Source: an uncultured Dysgonomonas sp. (lineage in GTDB: Bacteria; Bacteroidota; Bacteroidia; Bacteroidales; Dysgonomonadaceae). Taken from it: a DNA stretch of 30,918 bases. The position numbers and the translations under genes are program-made. How positions within the stretch are numbered: position 1 is the first letter of the stretch; every line of letters begins with the position of its first letter. Below the pieces are notes generated by a model that did no database searches, was not told where the DNA came from, and worked only from the letters and a program-made list of their open reading frames with translations. This document shows, piece by piece, positions 8,667 to 16,741 of the stretch. Location: the NCBI GenBank assembly GCA_937995835.1, contig CALKIV010000085.1, forward strand, positions 1 to 30,918. Reading direction: 5' to 3'.

Positions 8667-9338
8667 ATGAGAGTAGCAACGATAATTTTATTATCGCTAT
8701 TGTCGTCTTTTTCATCCACTCTACTGTCTCAAACTTTCGATAACTATGATGACGAAATTAGAAGGGTTCAATTCATTGTAAGGGGAGGAATGAATGTTTC
8801 CACCTTGCGCAAAGTAACTTCCGGACAGAGTGGAAAAGAGCAGACAAAACTGGGATACAATATTGGTCTTTTGGCCGATACCTATATAGGAGGAGGGGCT
8901 TATGTGCAAACAGGAGCCATCTTGACGACGAAAGGAGCAAAAATAAAAAGTGCACCTTTGAATGATGGTACTAACTCCAAACTGACTTTAGATGCCATGT
9001 ATTTGCAAGTTCCACTTCTGTTTGTTTATAAGATTCCGGTAGGAAGAAGTGCTGAGCGAATGAATATCGCCTTAGGACCATATTATGCTTATGGTATAGG
9101 TGGAAACCTGAAAGGAGGAAGCTTGGGAAAAGTGGATGCTTTTGGTGGTTCGGGAGTTTGTAATAAATCTACAGTAGGTTTTATCACAGAGGTTCATTAT
9201 GAAAGAGAGAAATTTCTATTTTTCTTCGGAACAGATATTGGTTTTACAAAAGTGATAAAGAAAACAGAGGTTACTGATAAGTTTCGTTCAAATATCCGAG
9301 GCTTTGGTTTCAACCTAGGCGTGGGGTATAAAATCTAG
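8667..9338 (+). CDS. Small outer-membrane beta-barrel protein, PorT/OMP_b-brl_2-like
   Basis: A 223-residue exported protein. Residues 1-22 are a signal peptide (ending LLSQ). The mature part has the pattern of small Bacteroidetes barrels: an opening strand RVQFIVRGGMNVST, YNIGLLADTYIGGGAYVQTGAIL-type glycine-aromatic strands, YLQVPLLFVYKIP (the central strand motif of the PorT-like family), ALGPYYAYGIGG, and a final strand GFGFNLGVGYKI. The YLQVPLL segment is the strongest family marker. The function within the family is mostly unknown. It is monocistronic by position, with its own candidate promoter, and divergent from tex. Confidence 0.75.
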   Translation: MRVATIILLSLLSSFSSTLLSQTFDNYDDEIRRVQFIVRGGMNVSTLRKVTSGQSGKEQTKLGYNIGLLADTYIGGGAYVQTGAILTTKGAKIKSAPLNDGTNSKLTLDAMYLQVPLLFVYKIPVGRSAERMNIALGPYYAYGIGGNLKGGSLGKVDAFGGSGVCNKSTVGFITEVHYEREKFLFFFGTDIGFTKVIKKTEVTDKFRSNIRGFGFNLGVGYKI

Positions 9339-9762
9339 TTAGCAAAGCTTAAGGCAATTTGATATAGTTTTAAGGCAATGCGAGTGAAATACTCCCATTG
9401 CCTTCAATTGTTGTGTCTAAACAAATCGTTTTTATCCTATTTTTATGGCTTCTTTATCGATATTTTTTATCTCTTTAAGCAGTGGTGGTGTGTTGAGTGT
9501 TGGTAGTCAGCGTTTTGTGCGGAATGACTAAATATTTATTATTTAGAATGATTGAAATTTATTGTCATTTCATTATAAAACTATAGCTAAGTTTAGTAAA
9601 TTTGTATACATGTTTCATATTAGGCATCGAATGTTGGCAAAAATACAGATGAATTGCTTTTTTCTTTGCTAAAAGTTCTTAAATTTAGACTTTATATATG
9701 AAAATGTAAGTCAAAAAAAGAAAATATAAACAGATATAATCATACATTAAATTATAATCAGG
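9339..9762. other. 424-base intergenic region with one hairpin and a -7 box
   Basis: The left part has a nine-pair hairpin, AAGGCAATG (9372-9380) with CATTGCCTT (9396-9404), with an inner GAGT/ACTC helix. The string AAGGCAAT also occurs just upstream of the stem. There is no T-run, so termination is uncertain. TAAATTTG at 9597-9604 matches the -7 consensus and could drive the 9763 gene with a leader of about 150 bases. I see no credible small gene here. Confidence 0.45.
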
Positions 9763-11502
9763 ATGTTAAAAGAGTTTACAATAAGTGATGGAAAAGCGAT
9801 CTTAAACTTTACGCTAAAGTTTTGTGATTCACGTCAGAAGATCTTGAATAGCTTAGGGTTTAGAAGAGTGATCGAAACATTTGTTCAAAAACTGAAGAAA
9901 GATGAGATAATAATCTATAATTATTATGTAAATGCTTTTGAAACAGACGAGGAGTTTGAAAAATCGCTTACCGAAATCTTTAAGCTACTTACAATATGTA
10001 GCACAGAAGAAATTTTGGAAGTGAATAAAAAGTATGCTGTCTTTTTTGATTACAAGGCTCTTTTTATCGAACTGATTGAATTGCTATATAACTACTGGCG
10101 TAGCCTTAGCCGTTTTGCCATTGTTCACAACAATACGATTGGCGACGGACTACAAAGTGTACGCTTTATTCATGCCAGCGAACTGTTTAATGAGTTGGTG
10201 CTTTCGATCTATCGTCGTGCCGAAGAAACAGTGATGGGATACCAGCACAGAGTGTATCGTCAGTTGACAGCCGGAATTAATGCTGGTCTGAAACTGAATG
10301 ATATCAGTTGGAACTGCCCTGTGGAATACAGCGGCTTACAAAAAATTCCGTTCATCACTTCCGTAGTGTTTTATCCTCCGTTCATTGTTTATACAAAAAA
10401 TAATACACGTGACGGATTGTTCCAAGAACATTCAACAAACCCACTAAGAGGGGTGATCTTAAATGAAGATGATTGGTTCTTATATCCTGCCAAAGTGGGA
10501 ACAATGTTGACCTTCGTTTATTTCCACAAGGATTTTATGAACCAAGGATTTGGACTATGTAACTTATTTGAACTTGCAAAAGAAAGCGAATATATCGGTA
10601 AAAAACCGGATATCATCTACCTATTTGGATATCCTGATGGACACGAAGAAAAACGTACTTTCTATCATAAAGATACAGCAAACGATATTCTAATTGGTTA
10701 TGCAAATCACTGTCCAGATGTCGATTACTTTGGTTATATGAAGAAAATGCTGTTGACGCTTCACAATGTGAAACAAATGGAACTTGGCTATCTACCTATC
10801 CATGGTGCTATGGTGAATATCAGCCTGAAAAATGGTTCGAATGCCAATATTGTGATTGTGGGAGACAGTGGTGCCGGAAAATCGGAGAGCTTGGAAGCTT
10901 TCAGAACGTTGAACGCCAGTTATATCCGCCATATGCGTATCATTTTTGATGATATGGGTATCTTGAAAAGAGCAGAAGACGGAACGATTATGGGTTACGG
11001 AACAGAAGTGGGAGCATTCGTTAGAGTGGACGACTTAGATCCTAGTTATGCTTTCGAGCAATTGGAGAGAGGAATCTTTATGAATCCTGACAAAATAAAT
11101 GCTCGTGTCACTATTCCGATTACGCCATACGATGTGATTGTTAATGGATATAAGGTAGATTACATCTTATATGCAAATAACTATGAAGATCCGGGAGAAA
11201 AACAAATTGCATTCTACGACGATCTTGAAAAATCGATCAAAATATTTGAAGACGGAGCACGTAGAGCTAAAGGTACTACTTCGGAGACTGGTTTAGTGAA
11301 ATCTTATTTTGCCAATCCATTTGGTCCAGTTCAAGAAAAAGAATTGGCTAAAAAATTGATTCATGAATATTTCGAAGATATGCACAAAAATGGTGTGAAG
11401 ATTGGAGAAATATACACTTGTTTGGCTATCCCTGGCAAAGAAAAATCAGGACCAAAAGAAGCAGCCGAAGAGATGTTCCTATTAATAAATGGAGATAACT
11501 AA
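9763..11502 (+). CDS. P-loop protein of the PEP carboxykinase/HPr kinase fold, function unknown
   Basis: A 579-residue cytoplasmic protein with no signal peptide. Residues 1-325 are helical-looking and unassigned. From about residue 326 the order of motifs follows PEPCK and HPr kinase: YFGYMKKMLLTLHN, then a conserved His in PIHGAMVNI (H347), Walker A GDSGAGKS (367-374), an Asp pair in IIFDDMGIL (D396-D397), and a TEVGAFVR segment (414-421). The last sits where ATP-type PEPCK has FEGGCYAK, so Arg would replace the catalytic Lys. The P-loop is closer to that of HPr kinase (GxSGxGKS) than to PEPCK (GLSGTGKT). I infer an ATP-using phosphotransferase or a degenerate PEPCK paralogue rather than a normal PEPCK. 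It lies 84 bases upstream of PEP carboxylase on the same strand, so a shared transcript is plausible. Confidence 0.7.
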   Translation: MLKEFTISDGKAILNFTLKFCDSRQKILNSLGFRRVIETFVQKLKKDEIIIYNYYVNAFETDEEFEKSLTEIFKLLTICSTEEILEVNKKYAVFFDYKALFIELIELLYNYWRSLSRFAIVHNNTIGDGLQSVRFIHASELFNELVLSIYRRAEETVMGYQHRVYRQLTAGINAGLKLNDISWNCPVEYSGLQKIPFITSVVFYPPFIVYTKNNTRDGLFQEHSTNPLRGVILNEDDWFLYPAKVGTMLTFVYFHKDFMNQGFGLCNLFELAKESEYIGKKPDIIYLFGYPDGHEEKRTFYHKDTANDILIGYANHCPDVDYFGYMKKMLLTLHNVKQMELGYLPIHGAMVNISLKNGSNANIVIVGDSGAGKSESLEAFRTLNASYIRHMRIIFDDMGILKRAEDGTIMGYGTEVGAFVRVDDLDPSYAFEQLERGIFMNPDKINARVTIPITPYDVIVNGYKVDYILYANNYEDPGEKQIAFYDDLEKSIKIFEDGARRAKGTTSETGLVKSYFANPFGPVQEKELAKKLIHEYFEDMHKNGVKIGEIYTCLAIPGKEKSGPKEAAEEMFLLINGDN

Positions 11503-11544
11503 TTGCTGGCTCTGACCTTTGTTATGGAGGTTAGAGCTAAGCAA
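11503..11544 (+). other. Imperfect hairpin between the P-loop gene and ppc
   Basis: Immediately after the stop codon, TTGCT-GCTCT-ACCT pairs with AGGT-AGAGC-AGCAA across small bulges, giving 14 pairs and a nine-base loop. No T-run follows, so full termination is unlikely. It may instead set the 3' end or the stability of the first message, or tune read-through into ppc. Confidence 0.5.
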
Positions 11545-11586
11545 TAGCTTATAGTATAATCCGAATTACAAAACGCAAATAATTAT

Positions 11587-14220
11587 ATGAGTAGTAAACA
11601 ATCAACAATGCACGACAATGTTAGGATGCTAGGCAAACTGTTGGGTGACACCATCAAGGAGGCCAAAGATATCAGAACATTTGATTTGGTGGAGACGCTC
11701 AGACGTCTGTCCAAAACAGCTTTGACAGAAGATGTAGAAGCTCATAAAGAACTGTTAGAAGCATTGGAAACGCTAAAAGATAAAGACTTTTTGCCTGTAA
11801 CCAGAGCCTTCAATCAGTTCCTTAATCTTACAAATACAGCTGAACAATATAATGGTGTGTCGCCACAAGCAACTGGTGGAATTAACGCTGTCAACTTTCC
11901 GGCTATCTATAAATACCTGAAAGAAAAAGGTGTAGAGGATGAAGCCATAAAGAAAGCCGTCAACGAAATTTCCATAGACTTGGTGCTAACGGCTCACCCC
12001 ACAGAAATCAATAGACGTTCGCTGATTAATAACCTGAATCAGGTAGATCGCTGTTTGACGATATTAGACCTTGATATTGTGGACTATAAAAAAGCTCAAA
12101 CGATGCGTCGCTTGAAGCAGTTGGTAGCACAATATTGGCATACTGACGAAATACGTCAACGTCGCCCTACACCAAATGAAGAAGCCAAATGGGGCTACGA
12201 GGTGGTGGAAAGTAGTTTGTGGGAAGCTGTTCCTGTTTTCTTGAGAGATTTGGACGAACAGATGCAAGAAACGATGGACTATCGTTTGCCTATTGATGCT
12301 CGCCCGATTCACTTTTCCTCCTGGATGGGAGGGGATAGGGACGGAAACCCTAATGTACATTCTACGACCACTCAAGAAGTTTTGCTTGATAGTAGAACTA
12401 GAGCGACCAAGTTATTTTTGGCAGATATCGAAGAGCTAGTCAAAGAACTATCTATGGCAGATTGTACAGACGAGTTTAGAGCCTATATCAATGACTATGA
12501 GGTGCAAGAACCTTATCGTGAATTGATGAAACGACTTCGCACTCGACTGCGAAAAACAGTGCAATATTTGGAACAAAAAGCTGAAGGAGGACATCTAGGA
12601 ACGACTGATGATCTGATTTTTGACAATGACGAACTTTGGGAACCTCTGATGGCTACTTACAAGTCTTTGGTGGCTTGTGATATGCAAATTATTGCCGACG
12701 ACAGGTTGTTAGATACACTAAGAAGAATTAAATGCTTTGGCTTGACGCTGACCCAGTTGGATATTCGTCAAGAAAGCACTGTACATACCGAGGCGCTTGC
12801 TGAAATTACTCAATATCTTGAATTGGGAAATTATGAAGAGTGGAATGAAGAAGAACGACAAGCATTCCTGCTAAAAGAATTACACTCTAAACGACCTCTT
12901 CTCCCTCTCAACTGGGAGCCTAGCCCACAGACCAAAGAACTGCTGGAAACTTGCAAAGTGATAGCACAAACACCACAGGGAAGCATCCCTACGTATGTGA
13001 TTTCTATGACTCGCTCACCATCAGATATCTTGGCTGTTTATCTCTTCTTGAAGGAGACCGAATGTCCTTATATATTGCCAGTTACACCTCTGTTCGAAAC
13101 GTTGGCAGACTTGAATAATGCAGAAAAAATCATGACAAATCTTTTTGCTATCGATTGGTATAAAGACACCATCAAAGGCAAGCAGATGATTATGATTGGT
13201 TATTCAGACTCGGCAAAAGATGCAGGAGCATTGGCAGCTGGATGGGCACAATACAGAGCGCAAGAAAGCCTAGTGAAGCTTTGCAAAGAACACGACATCA
13301 CTTTGACCCTGTTTCACGGACGAGGAGGAACAATCGGTAGGGGAGGAGGACCAGCTAAATTTGCGATTTTCTCACAACCTCCCGGGTCGGTGAAAGGTGG
13401 TTTACGTGTTACAGAGCAAGGAGAAATGATTCGTTTCAAATTGGGGCAGCCTGAAGTGGCAATCAAAACCATTGCATTGTATGCGGAGGCTATTCTTGAA
13501 GCCAATCTTTTGCCTCCACCAGCACCCAAAGATGAGTGGCGCGCTGTGATGGACGAATTGTCAGACATCTCGTGTGGCATTTATCAAGATATTGTAAGAA
13601 AAGATCCTGATTTTATTCCATATTTTTATCAAGCTACTCCTGAATCAGAATTGGGCAAGTTGCCTTTGGGCTCACGTCCAGCTAAGAGACGACCAAATGG
13701 AGGTATAGAAAGTTTGAGAGCCATTCCTTGGATTTTTGGATGGACGCAAAACAGATTAATGCTTCCAGCTTGGCTTGGTGCAGGTACAGCCTTGCAAAAA
13801 GTGATAGATGAAGGACGATCGAATTTGATTTCGGAGATGTGCAAAGAGTGGCCTTTCTTCCAAACACGGATTTCGATGCTCGAAATGGTGTTTGCAAAGG
13901 TGGATTTAAAAATTTCAGAATACTATGATCAACGTCTGGTAGAAAAACGACTGTTGAGATTGGGAGATGAGCTTCGTAAATCTTTGAAGGCAGATATTGA
14001 GACTATTCTAAATATTTCGGGCAAGAAATATCTGTTGCAAGATATGCCGGATATAGCAGAAAATATTACGATGCGAAATATCTATACCAACCCGCTCAAC
14101 TTATTGCAAGTGGAGCTTTTGGATAGATGTAGAAAAGATGAAGCACACTCGCAGGAGCTAGAACTGGCGTTGATGATTACCATCTCTGGTATTGCTGCCG
14201 GAATGCGCAACACGGGTTGA
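11587..14220 (+). CDS. ppc: Phosphoenolpyruvate carboxylase
   Basis: An 877-residue cytoplasmic enzyme that joins bicarbonate to PEP to give oxaloacetate and phosphate, an anaplerotic CO2-fixing step feeding the succinate branch in Bacteroidales. All signatures are intact: the catalytic His in LTAHPTEINRRSL (H137), GGDRDGNPNV, GYSDSAKDAGALAAGWAQ, the mobile-loop motif FHGRGGTIGRGGGP (H577, R579, R585), QGEMIRFKLGQP, and the C-terminus ending MRNTG as in the family. The length matches bacterial PEPC (about 880-930). There is no second in-frame ATG nearby except M8, so ATG 11587 is taken. The upstream neighbour is a PEPCK/HPrK-fold protein. aroA, which also uses PEP, follows after 161 bases. 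Confidence 0.98.
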   Translation: MSSKQSTMHDNVRMLGKLLGDTIKEAKDIRTFDLVETLRRLSKTALTEDVEAHKELLEALETLKDKDFLPVTRAFNQFLNLTNTAEQYNGVSPQATGGINAVNFPAIYKYLKEKGVEDEAIKKAVNEISIDLVLTAHPTEINRRSLINNLNQVDRCLTILDLDIVDYKKAQTMRRLKQLVAQYWHTDEIRQRRPTPNEEAKWGYEVVESSLWEAVPVFLRDLDEQMQETMDYRLPIDARPIHFSSWMGGDRDGNPNVHSTTTQEVLLDSRTRATKLFLADIEELVKELSMADCTDEFRAYINDYEVQEPYRELMKRLRTRLRKTVQYLEQKAEGGHLGTTDDLIFDNDELWEPLMATYKSLVACDMQIIADDRLLDTLRRIKCFGLTLTQLDIRQESTVHTEALAEITQYLELGNYEEWNEEERQAFLLKELHSKRPLLPLNWEPSPQTKELLETCKVIAQTPQGSIPTYVISMTRSPSDILAVYLFLKETECPYILPVTPLFETLADLNNAEKIMTNLFAIDWYKDTIKGKQMIMIGYSDSAKDAGALAAGWAQYRAQESLVKLCKEHDITLTLFHGRGGTIGRGGGPAKFAIFSQPPGSVKGGLRVTEQGEMIRFKLGQPEVAIKTIALYAEAILEANLLPPPAPKDEWRAVMDELSDISCGIYQDIVRKDPDFIPYFYQATPESELGKLPLGSRPAKRRPNGGIESLRAIPWIFGWTQNRLMLPAWLGAGTALQKVIDEGRSNLISEMCKEWPFFQTRISMLEMVFAKVDLKISEYYDQRLVEKRLLRLGDELRKSLKADIETILNISGKKYLLQDMPDIAENITMRNIYTNPLNLLQVELLDRCRKDEAHSQELELALMITISGIAAGMRNTG

Positions 14221-14250
14221 TACCTTATTTTAGGATAAAATATATGATAT

Positions 14251-14320
14251 TTAACTCTGGTTGTATAAATAATAGACAAAATATTTAATCTATGTTTAAA
14301 CAGCTAGAGTTAATCTTTTT
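14251..14320 (+). terminator. Possible long-loop terminator between ppc and aroA
   Basis: TTAACTCT (14251-14258) pairs with AGAGTTAA (14306-14313), followed by tctttttt-like sequence to 14320. The 47-base loop is long, with only a weak inner TAGA/TCTA helix, so its efficiency is doubtful. Confidence 0.35.
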
Positions 14321-14381
14321 AATAGCTATCTTAGTTCTCAGAAAGTAAAAATAACGAAGTAAATAATACCTAATAAAGATA

Positions 14382-15605
14382 ATGCAATATAAAGTACTTG
14401 CACCCAAGAATATTCAGACTCAAATTGAGTTACCAACTTCAAAGAGTATTAGCAACCGTGCTCTGATTCTCAAAGCCATGGCAATGGATGCCGAGCCTAT
14501 TAATAATCTATCCGATTGTGACGATACGAATGTTATGTTAGATGCTTTGGCAATGAATCACAGTGGACTAATAGATGTAAAAGCTGCCGGAACTTCCATG
14601 CGCTTTTTGACAGCTTTCTTGTCTCATCTGCCCGGCGATTGGATCATCACAGGAACGGAGAGAATGAAAGAACGTCCGATCAATATTTTAGTAGATGCGC
14701 TAACCTCTCTTGGAGCTCGGATAGAATATTTGGGAAAAATAGGCTTCCCTCCACTTCAGATCAAGGGAACAGCCATGGATGGAGGGCATATCCATCTTTC
14801 GGGAGCTGTCAGTTCTCAGTTTATTTCGGCGTTGTTGATGATTGCCCCAAGCATGCAAAAAGGCTTGGTGATCCATATGGAGGGCAATGTGATTTCTAAA
14901 CCCTACATCAAGCTTACTTTGGGCATGATGAAGGAGTTTGGTGTCAATACTCGATGGGAAGGTAATACGATCTACATCAGTCCCGATATTTATAAACCCA
15001 CATCCTACACAGTAGAAGGTGATTGGTCGGCTGCTTCATATTGGTATTCCATTGTTGCTCTTGCCGAAAAAGCAGAAGTAGAACTGCTTGGACTTTTCAA
15101 AAATAGCATGCAAGGAGACGCCAAAGTGGCCGAACTTTTTGTAGACTTGGGAGTGGAAACCGAATTTACTGACAGAGGAGTTATTCTGCGTAAAACGGAT
15201 CGCATAGTGAAAAAAATGTTTCATGACTTTGTCAACGAGCCCGATTTGGCACAAACTTTTGTGGTGGCTTGTTGTATGCTCAATGTGCCTTTCCTTTTCA
15301 CTGGTTTGCAGTCGTTGAAAATAAAAGAAACAGACAGAATCGAAGCTCTGAAAACAGAGATGAAAAAGTTAGGCTACGTGATTTCAGATAGAGAAAACAG
15401 CATTATGGAGTGGGATGGCGAACGCTGTACTCCAGAGGAGAATCCGGTGATTGCTACTTATCACGATCATCGTATGGCTATGGCTTTTGCACCGGCTACC
15501 TTTAAAATAGACTCGCTGAATGTAGCAGACCCTCAAGTGGTTACTAAATCTTATCCATCCTTTTGGGACGATTTAGAAAAAGCAGGCTTCACAGTAGAAA
15601 AATAA
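14382..15605 (+). CDS. aroA: 3-phosphoshikimate 1-carboxyvinyltransferase (EPSP synthase)
   Basis: A 407-residue enzyme that transfers the enolpyruvyl group of PEP to shikimate-3-phosphate, the sixth step of the shikimate pathway to chorismate. Visible signatures are the substrate-binding LPTSKSISNRALIL near the N-terminus, AAGTSMRFLTAF (the PEP-binding glycine region), ERMKERPINILVDAL, SSQFISALLM, NEPDLAQTF with the catalytic Asp, KETDRIEALKTEM with the catalytic Glu, and DHRMAMAFAP. It is slightly shorter than the E. coli enzyme (427), as is common in Bacteroidetes. The ATG at 14382 places the substrate-binding Lys near residue 22 as in homologues. It lies 161 bases from ppc with only a doubtful terminator between, and has a strong one after it. 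Confidence 0.97.
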   Translation: MQYKVLAPKNIQTQIELPTSKSISNRALILKAMAMDAEPINNLSDCDDTNVMLDALAMNHSGLIDVKAAGTSMRFLTAFLSHLPGDWIITGTERMKERPINILVDALTSLGARIEYLGKIGFPPLQIKGTAMDGGHIHLSGAVSSQFISALLMIAPSMQKGLVIHMEGNVISKPYIKLTLGMMKEFGVNTRWEGNTIYISPDIYKPTSYTVEGDWSAASYWYSIVALAEKAEVELLGLFKNSMQGDAKVAELFVDLGVETEFTDRGVILRKTDRIVKKMFHDFVNEPDLAQTFVVACCMLNVPFLFTGLQSLKIKETDRIEALKTEMKKLGYVISDRENSIMEWDGERCTPEENPVIATYHDHRMAMAFAPATFKIDSLNVADPQVVTKSYPSFWDDLEKAGFTVEK

Positions 15606-15623
15606 TTTCAATATAATAAACAG

Positions 15624-15659
15624 AAAAAGCAACATTCAATTATGGATGTTGCTTTTTTT
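15624..15659. terminator. Bidirectional terminator between aroA and the TonB gene
   Basis: AAAAAGCAACAT (15624-15635) pairs perfectly with ATGTTGCTTTTT (15646-15657), with T continuing to 15659. The A-run on the left gives a T-run on the minus strand, so the one hairpin can stop both convergent transcripts. Confidence 0.92.
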
Positions 15660-15680
15660 CTTATGTGTGTCATTGTTGTC

Positions 15681-16568
15681 TTATTCTAAATTATATTGTA
15701 TTGGTAATGTAAACTGCATGGACACGGCTCGCCCTCCCCTTTTTGCAGGAATCCATTTGGGCATAGATTTCAGCATGCGTAGCACTGCACGATCGCATAT
15801 CGGACTCATACTTCTCAGTATTTTGATATGCTTTATTTCTCCTGTTTCTGTTACTGTAAATTGTACAACTACTCTGCCTTCTCTCCCTTCCTCAATGTCC
15901 CACAGAGAATAGTGAAGATTACTTTTTACATACCGTTCCAATTCCTTTTCTCCCCCTGGAAACTGCGCTCTGACTTCTCCCGAAGGATGAGGCTCTCTTT
16001 GATAGCCTTCTTCTATTATTTCCAAATATATTGGCTGTATAGGTTGTGGATCTAAAGCACAATATATAGCTCCATCAGGTAGGCTGATGTGCTCTTCATC
16101 TAAACCTTCGATATCTTGATGGAAAGTTTCTTCTATAGACTCTTCTTCTATTTTTATGCCAATAGAAGCTTGGTGAGGGATCACTGTCTCTTCAGAGATT
16201 TTTGGTGCAAAAAAATGAAAAATTTCCAATCCTTCCTCTGCTTCACCTTCATAATATATCGGACCATATGGAAAATGGCATCCAGTATGACTTGGAACTA
16301 AGATGATCTCTTTGATTTTATCAATCACAATAGAAGAAAAAATAACTCCAAAACTCAGTAGAATAGTTAATATAAATGCCATTAGATGTCTTTTGTTTGT
16401 GCTCATGCGCATCTCATAGGCTCCATACACTTTGTTCTTATTTTCGAAAATAAGCTCGCACCACTCATCCGAATTTAGATTTACAGATTGTTTTGTTGCT
16501 ATATTTTTCAGAATCTTCCACATTTCATTTCCTTTTCTTGATAGAGGAAAATAGTATTGAGATTCCAT
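15681..16568 (-). CDS. TonB-family energy transducer with acidic linker
   Basis: A 295-residue inner-membrane protein of the Bacteroidetes TonB type. It passes proton-motive force from ExbB/ExbD to TonB-dependent outer-membrane receptors such as SusC. After a cytoplasmic N-terminus with the typical ENKNKVYGAYEMR string, a single membrane helix lies near residues 40-60. The C-terminal domain (about 200-295) has FPGGEKELERYVKSNLHY, GRVVVQFTVTETGEIKHIKI and MLKSMPKWIPAKRGG, the classic TonB_C pattern. The linker is rich in Glu and has three Cys in the periplasmic part. It lacks the Pro-Lys/Pro-Glu repeats of classical TonB. The frame extends to a TTG at 16574, but ATG 16568 is the first good start and ATG 16523 (MWKILKN) is an alternative. 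Its placement beside the PUL suggests, but does not prove, that it serves the SusC transporter there. Confidence 0.85.
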   Translation of the reverse strand: MESQYYFPLSRKGNEMWKILKNIATKQSVNLNSDEWCELIFENKNKVYGAYEMRMSTNKRHLMAFILTILLSFGVIFSSIVIDKIKEIILVPSHTGCHFPYGPIYYEGEAEEGLEIFHFFAPKISEETVIPHQASIGIKIEEESIEETFHQDIEGLDEEHISLPDGAIYCALDPQPIQPIYLEIIEEGYQREPHPSGEVRAQFPGGEKELERYVKSNLHYSLWDIEEGREGRVVVQFTVTETGEIKHIKILRSMSPICDRAVLRMLKSMPKWIPAKRGGRAVSMQFTLPIQYNLE

Positions 16569-16663
16569 AAACAATTTTCAGATAAATCCTAGCTTGTTTT
16601 ATTAATCAAGGTGATGAATACTAAGTGCTTTTCGAAGTTATAGAAGAGTTTTAGATCTAGCTC

Positions 16664-16715
16664 CAAAGAAAAGAATCAATAGTGCGTTTTGCTTCAGAAA
16701 TACACTATTGATTCT
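16664..16715 (-). terminator. Terminator of the GH43-GH2 operon
   Basis: A perfect 13-pair stem (16672-16684 with 16703-16715) lies 27 bases past the GH2 stop codon. On the minus strand it is followed by TTTTCTTT. Confidence 0.85.
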
Positions 16716-16741
16716 CTAAGATATTAAATGTTTTCGCTTAC

